Below are positions 6,845 through 9,199 of a stretch of 9,199 nucleotides of DNA, piece after piece; position 1 is the stretch's first letter; each line of letters begins with the position of its first letter. Under the pieces are notes generated by a model that was given only the letters and a program-made list of their open reading frames with translations, was not told where the DNA came from and ran no database searches. The position numbers and the translations under genes are program-made. Source of the DNA: JAEXNA01 sp050486105 (lineage in GTDB: Bacteria > Vulcanimicrobiota > Xenobia > Xenobiales > JADMJV01); contig JBJHCR010000268.1 of the NCBI GenBank assembly GCA_050486105.1, positions 1 to 9,199 of the forward strand. The letters run 5' to 3'.

Positions 6845-7803
6845 AGGTCCTCTAGAAGTCCCTTCAGTCTTTCTGAGTCGATGAGTCCGCACAAGGCATC
6901 GACAACATCGGGGTGATGATGCTTGGCCCGGCTCTGGAAGAACGTTCTCAGTTTCACTTCGTATGGCTCGTCGGAGCTCTCCCACGATTCAACCAGATCT
7001 TCAGTAAGGCTAAGGATCCAGGCCTCTAGAGGAAGATCATGGCCGCTTCGCCCGTGGGGAACACCGCTGCCATCGAAACGTTCGTGATGGGCTTCCACGA
7101 TGGGAGCTACCGCCTGGAGATCGGGGTGGCAAGACAGGATGTTTGCTCCGATCTTGGGATGCTCCCGAATCGCCTTGGGAGATCCGGGCTCAACAGCACT
7201 CAGCAGCCCGACGTCGTGATACTGGGCGGCTTGCAAGAGCTCAGCTTTGGATTGAGATGAGCAGTCGAGCATGGTAGCCAGAGCTACCGATACTCGCGAA
7301 ACACGGCCGACATGACCAGCGCGGCCCTGGGTCTCCACCGCATGAACCAAGAGCTCTTGAACTCGGACTAAAAATCGATCCATTTTCTCCTTTTGCTGAA
7401 CAAAGTGCCCTACTAAGGAGACCGGCTCAATCATTGCTTGAATTTCGTTGAGCAAGGCTCGATCCGGCTCCTTTGGCAAGGCGACCCCGAATATCCCAAC
7501 CAGACTCCCCAAGTGGAGAGCGGGAAAGCAGGACCGATACCCTTGCTGCGAAGCACCGTTGCTCAGTTCCTCGGGCCAGGAAAGACTCTGATCGTCGATT
7601 GAACGAAGGGAGAGACCGCACTGTCCAAATTGACATTCGCGAAGCAACGGCGAGGTTGAGAGGGGGAGCTGCAACATCTGTGCCACAGGGTCGTACGGAA
7701 CGTAAGTTGCGGCGAGAGTTCTCCACTTGGAGAAACAGATTTCCTTGAGGATGGTACGAAACCCGGAGACCGAAGTCGCCGCACTGAGTCTATTTAAGAT
7801 CAT
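6841..7803 (-). CDS. GAF-like / HD-GYP-like phosphohydrolase-family protein
   Basis: A 320-residue protein with no signal peptide or membrane segment, so cytoplasmic. Residues about 10-130 look like a GAF-type sensor: the stretch FPALHLGSLVGIFGVAL at 93-109 matches the usual late strand and helix of that fold. Residues about 145-310 match the HD-GYP family, which hydrolyses cyclic di-GMP: GHVGRV 163-168, HD at 196-197, EHPKIGANIL 214-223, HHERFDGSGVP 239-249. Several signature positions differ. GYP reads GVP, the Lys of HDxGK is Leu200, and the last metal-ligand Asp is Glu268. Activity is therefore uncertain; it could be a slower enzyme, use another nucleotide, or act as a binding protein. 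It overlaps both neighbours by ATGA (start in the GspF-family stop, stop in the caspase start), so the three should be made together. In other bacteria HD-GYP proteins control pilus-driven motility, which would fit the upstream neighbour. Confidence 0.85.
   Translation of the reverse strand: MILNRLSAATSVSGFRTILKEICFSKWRTLAATYVPYDPVAQMLQLPLSTSPLLRECQFGQCGLSLRSIDDQSLSWPEELSNGASQQGYRSCFPALHLGSLVGIFGVALPKEPDRALLNEIQAMIEPVSLVGHFVQQKEKMDRFLVRVQELLVHAVETQGRAGHVGRVSRVSVALATMLDCSSQSKAELLQAAQYHDVGLLSAVEPGSPKAIREHPKIGANILSCHPDLQAVAPIVEAHHERFDGSGVPHGRSGHDLPLEAWILSLTEDLVESWESSDEPYEVKLRTFFQSRAKHHHPDVVDALCGLIDSERLKGLLEDL
6849..6853 (-). promoter_or_regulatory. Shine-Dalgarno of the caspase-like gene
   Basis: AGAGG on the minus strand, four bases before the ATG at 6844 and inside the end of the HD-GYP-like gene. 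Together with the ATGA overlap it decides the caspase start in favour of 6844 over the longer open frame beginning at 6985. Confidence 0.55.
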
Positions 7804-9089
7804 AGCATTTGCTCCTGAACACCGGCGGAAATGCCGAGAATTGGGGGAAGAACTCNNNNNNNNNNAACTCCCATAACGAAAATGCAGACTATCCCCCCGA
7901 TGAGCACCATCATGGCCGGCTCCAAGAGAGCCGTTACAGCGTTGGCTGAAGCGTCGACTTCCTCGTCGTAATAGTCGGCGACCCGCTCAAGCATATCGGG
8001 CAGCGAACCCGCCTCCTCCCCCATCGCAGACATCTGAACCAGCATGTCCGGGAAGACTTTCGTTTCTCTCAAAGCCTTAGTGATAGCCTCTCCTTCTCCA
8101 ATGTTTCTGGCTCCTTTGCTTAGGCGCGCGGTAACCACTTCGTTGCCCGAGGATTTGGCCACCAGGCTGAGTGCGTCGACCAACGGAATCCCTGACTGGA
8201 GGAGCAAGCAAAAACTTCGTGCGAAACGAGCCGCAACCACGTTAAGGAAGAAAGTCTGAAGAAACGGGACATTCAGTTTGAAGTAGTCGATGGAGTAACG
8301 ACCGGTAGGTGTTTGAGCAAACATTCGTAAGCCGATTCCTAGAGCGATAAAGACGGCCAAAAGTAGTCCCATTTTCTCGAACGAAGTGGCAAAATTGCTG
8401 GCGTCCATAAGCATCTTGGTGAGCGGGTAGTCCCGCTCGAGATCGAGTCCAGAGCCTTCAAAAGTCGGAACGAGTTTGGGCATGAGAAAGGCCATCATGG
8501 CGTAGGTGACCAGTAAGGTGAAGACCAGAATAAAGATGGGATAAGTGAGAGCCGCCTTCACTTTACGGCGGAGGGTGATCTCTCGCTCCATCATTTGCGC
8601 CAGACGCCCAACGCATTCTGGGAGACTGCCGGAGCGCTCACCCACCTTGACGAGATTGATGTACATGGCATCGAAGTATTGAGGGAACTCTTCGAGAGCT
8701 TGGGAGAAATTCTTGCCTTTCTGTAGCGACTGTCCGACACTCTCCAGAACTCGGCCAAGTCGAGGGTTGCTCGACTCGCGATGGATGATATGCACGATCC
8801 GCAGCAAAGGAAGGCCCGCGTTGAGAGTCGTTGCTAGCTGGCGAGTGAACACGCTGAGTTCTTTGCGAGTGATGGACAGATTGAGGTAAACTTCAGACTT
8901 GAGCCCCTTTGAGCTCTTGGGCTTGGGAGCCTGGTTTTTCACCTCGTCTGAAGTGATTTCAATGTTCACCGGAGTCAACTGCTGGCCCCTGAGGTACTCC
9001 ATCAAGGCATCTCTACTGTGAGTTTTATACTCTCCTGAGCAAGGTTTGCCATCCGGTCCGAGCGCGTTATAGCGATAGTGGAACATCAT
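7800..9089 (-). CDS. Type II secretion/type IV pilus platform protein (GspF/PilC family)
   Basis: An inner-membrane protein of about 429 residues, the usual length for the family, which anchors the assembly ATPase and the pseudopilus or pilus. The N-terminal part (1-75) is cytoplasmic, with the typical FHYRYNALGPDGK opening and a Lys/Pro linker. Two T2SF repeats follow: about 78-205 (FTRQLATTLNAGLPLLR 81-97, VKVGERSGSLPE 147-158) and about 283-406 (ARSFCLLLQSGIPLVDAL 289-306, MGEEAGSLPDML 356-367). Membrane segments are near 180-205, 240-257 and 388-415. The gene carries a ten-base assembly gap (residues 409-412) in the last membrane segment; the frame continues across it to a normal LPPI end. 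Two adjacent ATGs (9089, 9086) are possible starts; the AAGGAGA at 9101-9107 is slightly better spaced for the first. The ATPase (GspE/PilB) is not in the window and may lie further upstream. The sequence alone does not settle GspF versus PilC. Confidence 0.94.
   Translation of the reverse strand: MMFHYRYNALGPDGKPCSGEYKTHSRDALMEYLRGQQLTPVNIEITSDEVKNQAPKPKSSKGLKSEVYLNLSITRKELSVFTRQLATTLNAGLPLLRIVHIIHRESSNPRLGRVLESVGQSLQKGKNFSQALEEFPQYFDAMYINLVKVGERSGSLPECVGRLAQMMEREITLRRKVKAALTYPIFILVFTLLVTYAMMAFLMPKLVPTFEGSGLDLERDYPLTKMLMDASNFATSFEKMGLLLAVFIALGIGLRMFAQTPTGRYSIDYFKLNVPFLQTFFLNVVAARFARSFCLLLQSGIPLVDALSLVAKSSGNEVVTARLSKGARNIGEGEAITKALRETKVFPDMLVQMSAMGEEAGSLPDMLERVADYYDEEVDASANAVTALLEPAMMVLIGGIVCIFVMGVXXXXVLPPILGISAGVQEQML
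7812..7816 (-). promoter_or_regulatory. Shine-Dalgarno of the HD-GYP-like gene
   Basis: AGGAG on the minus strand, eight bases before the ATG at 7803, lying in the last codons of the GspF/PilC-family gene. Ideal spacing plus the ATGA overlap make this start secure. Confidence 0.7.
7856..7865. other. Ten-N assembly gap inside the GspF/PilC-family gene
   Basis: Ten unknown bases. Both sides carry the same five bases, AACTC (7851-7855 and 7866-7870), as expected where two contigs with a short unmerged overlap were scaffolded. Dropping the Ns and one copy removes exactly 15 bases, so the frame survives either way. The family normally has about six hydrophobic residues between this glycine and the LP motif, which fits a true insert near ten bases better than collapse. 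The real length is unknown. Confidence 0.9.
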
Positions 9090-9100
9090 GGGTGAATTCG

Positions 9101-9107
9101 TCTCCTT
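9101..9107 (-). promoter_or_regulatory. Shine-Dalgarno of the GspF/PilC-family gene
   Basis: AAGGAGA on the minus strand, 11 bases before the ATG at 9089 and 14 before the second ATG at 9086. It is a strong match at longish spacing and favours the first ATG. Confidence 0.55.
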
Positions 9108-9159
9108 AACTAGGTAACCTCTCCAACATTTTCGAGCCGGAAAACTCGTTCGGACGGAA

Positions 9160-9192
9160 GGGAGAGCGGCGCACGAGGTGCTCCGCTCTCCC
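9160..9192 (-). terminator. GC-rich hairpin upstream of the operon, possible terminator
   Basis: A perfect 10-bp stem (9160-9169 with 9183-9192, GGGAGAGCGG/CCGCTCTCCC), one mismatch, then a 4-bp stem (9171-9174 with 9178-9181) and a 3-base loop. On the minus strand it is followed by TTCCGTCC, only a weak T-rich tail. It lies about 70 bp upstream of the first gene, so it most likely ends or attenuates the preceding minus-strand unit. An RNA-stabilising hairpin between two cotranscribed secretion genes is the alternative. No clear promoter could be picked out between it and 9107. Confidence 0.5.
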
Positions 9193-9199
9193 GTTAGGG

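Noticed and set aside
6845..6985. N-terminal extension of the caspase-like gene to the ATG at 6985
   Set aside because: It would overlap the HD-GYP-like coding region by about 140 bases, place the signal peptide internally and lacks caspase-family sequence. The ATGA overlap and AGAGG support the start at 6844.
1..9199. CRISPR arrays, tRNA or rRNA genes, insertion sequences
   Set aside because: No regularly spaced repeats, cloverleaf, rRNA-like stretch, transposase motif or terminal inverted repeats were seen on either strand.

Overview
All five recognisable genes lie on the minus strand, packed head to tail. They read as one signalling and envelope-linked operon of a diderm (Gram-negative) bacterium. 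Transcription order, from high to low coordinates: (1) a type II secretion/type IV pilus inner-membrane platform protein of the GspF/PilC family (7800-9089); (2) a GAF-like plus HD-GYP-like protein (6841-7803); (3) an exported caspase-like (peptidase C14) protein with a long coiled-coil tail (5258-6844); (4) a 1232-residue Ser/Thr protein kinase with an NTPase module, a TPR-like helical region, one membrane segment, three PEGA-type repeats and a proline-rich tail (1463-5161); (5) an exported SUMF1/FGE-fold protein without the catalytic cysteines (217-1461).

Genes 1-2 and 2-3 overlap by the four bases ATGA, and genes 4-5 are one base apart, each with a Shine-Dalgarno inside the preceding gene. 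This suggests translational coupling. The only real gap inside the cluster is 96 bp before the kinase, which starts at TTG behind a strong but distant Shine-Dalgarno. A perfect 10-bp-stem hairpin sits upstream of gene 1 at the right edge, probably closing the previous transcription unit. The leftmost 216 bp show no gene and no convincing terminator.

Working model (inference): the kinase spans the inner membrane, with its kinase, NTPase and TPR parts in the cytoplasm and its PEGA repeats in the periplasm. The caspase-like and SUMF1-like proteins carry export signals and would share that compartment. The HD-GYP-like protein would be the cytoplasmic nucleotide or ligand sensor. The physical link to a pilus/T2SS platform gene is the unusual part. 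Each family is known, but I do not recognise this five-gene combination as a described system.

The organism cannot be named from the window. Large eukaryotic-like kinases, caspase homologues and SUMF1 proteins are common in Myxococcota and other former Deltaproteobacteria, Planctomycetes and similar signalling-rich lineages, so one of these is a low-confidence guess. A run of exactly ten Ns inside gene 1 points to a draft, possibly metagenomic, assembly.
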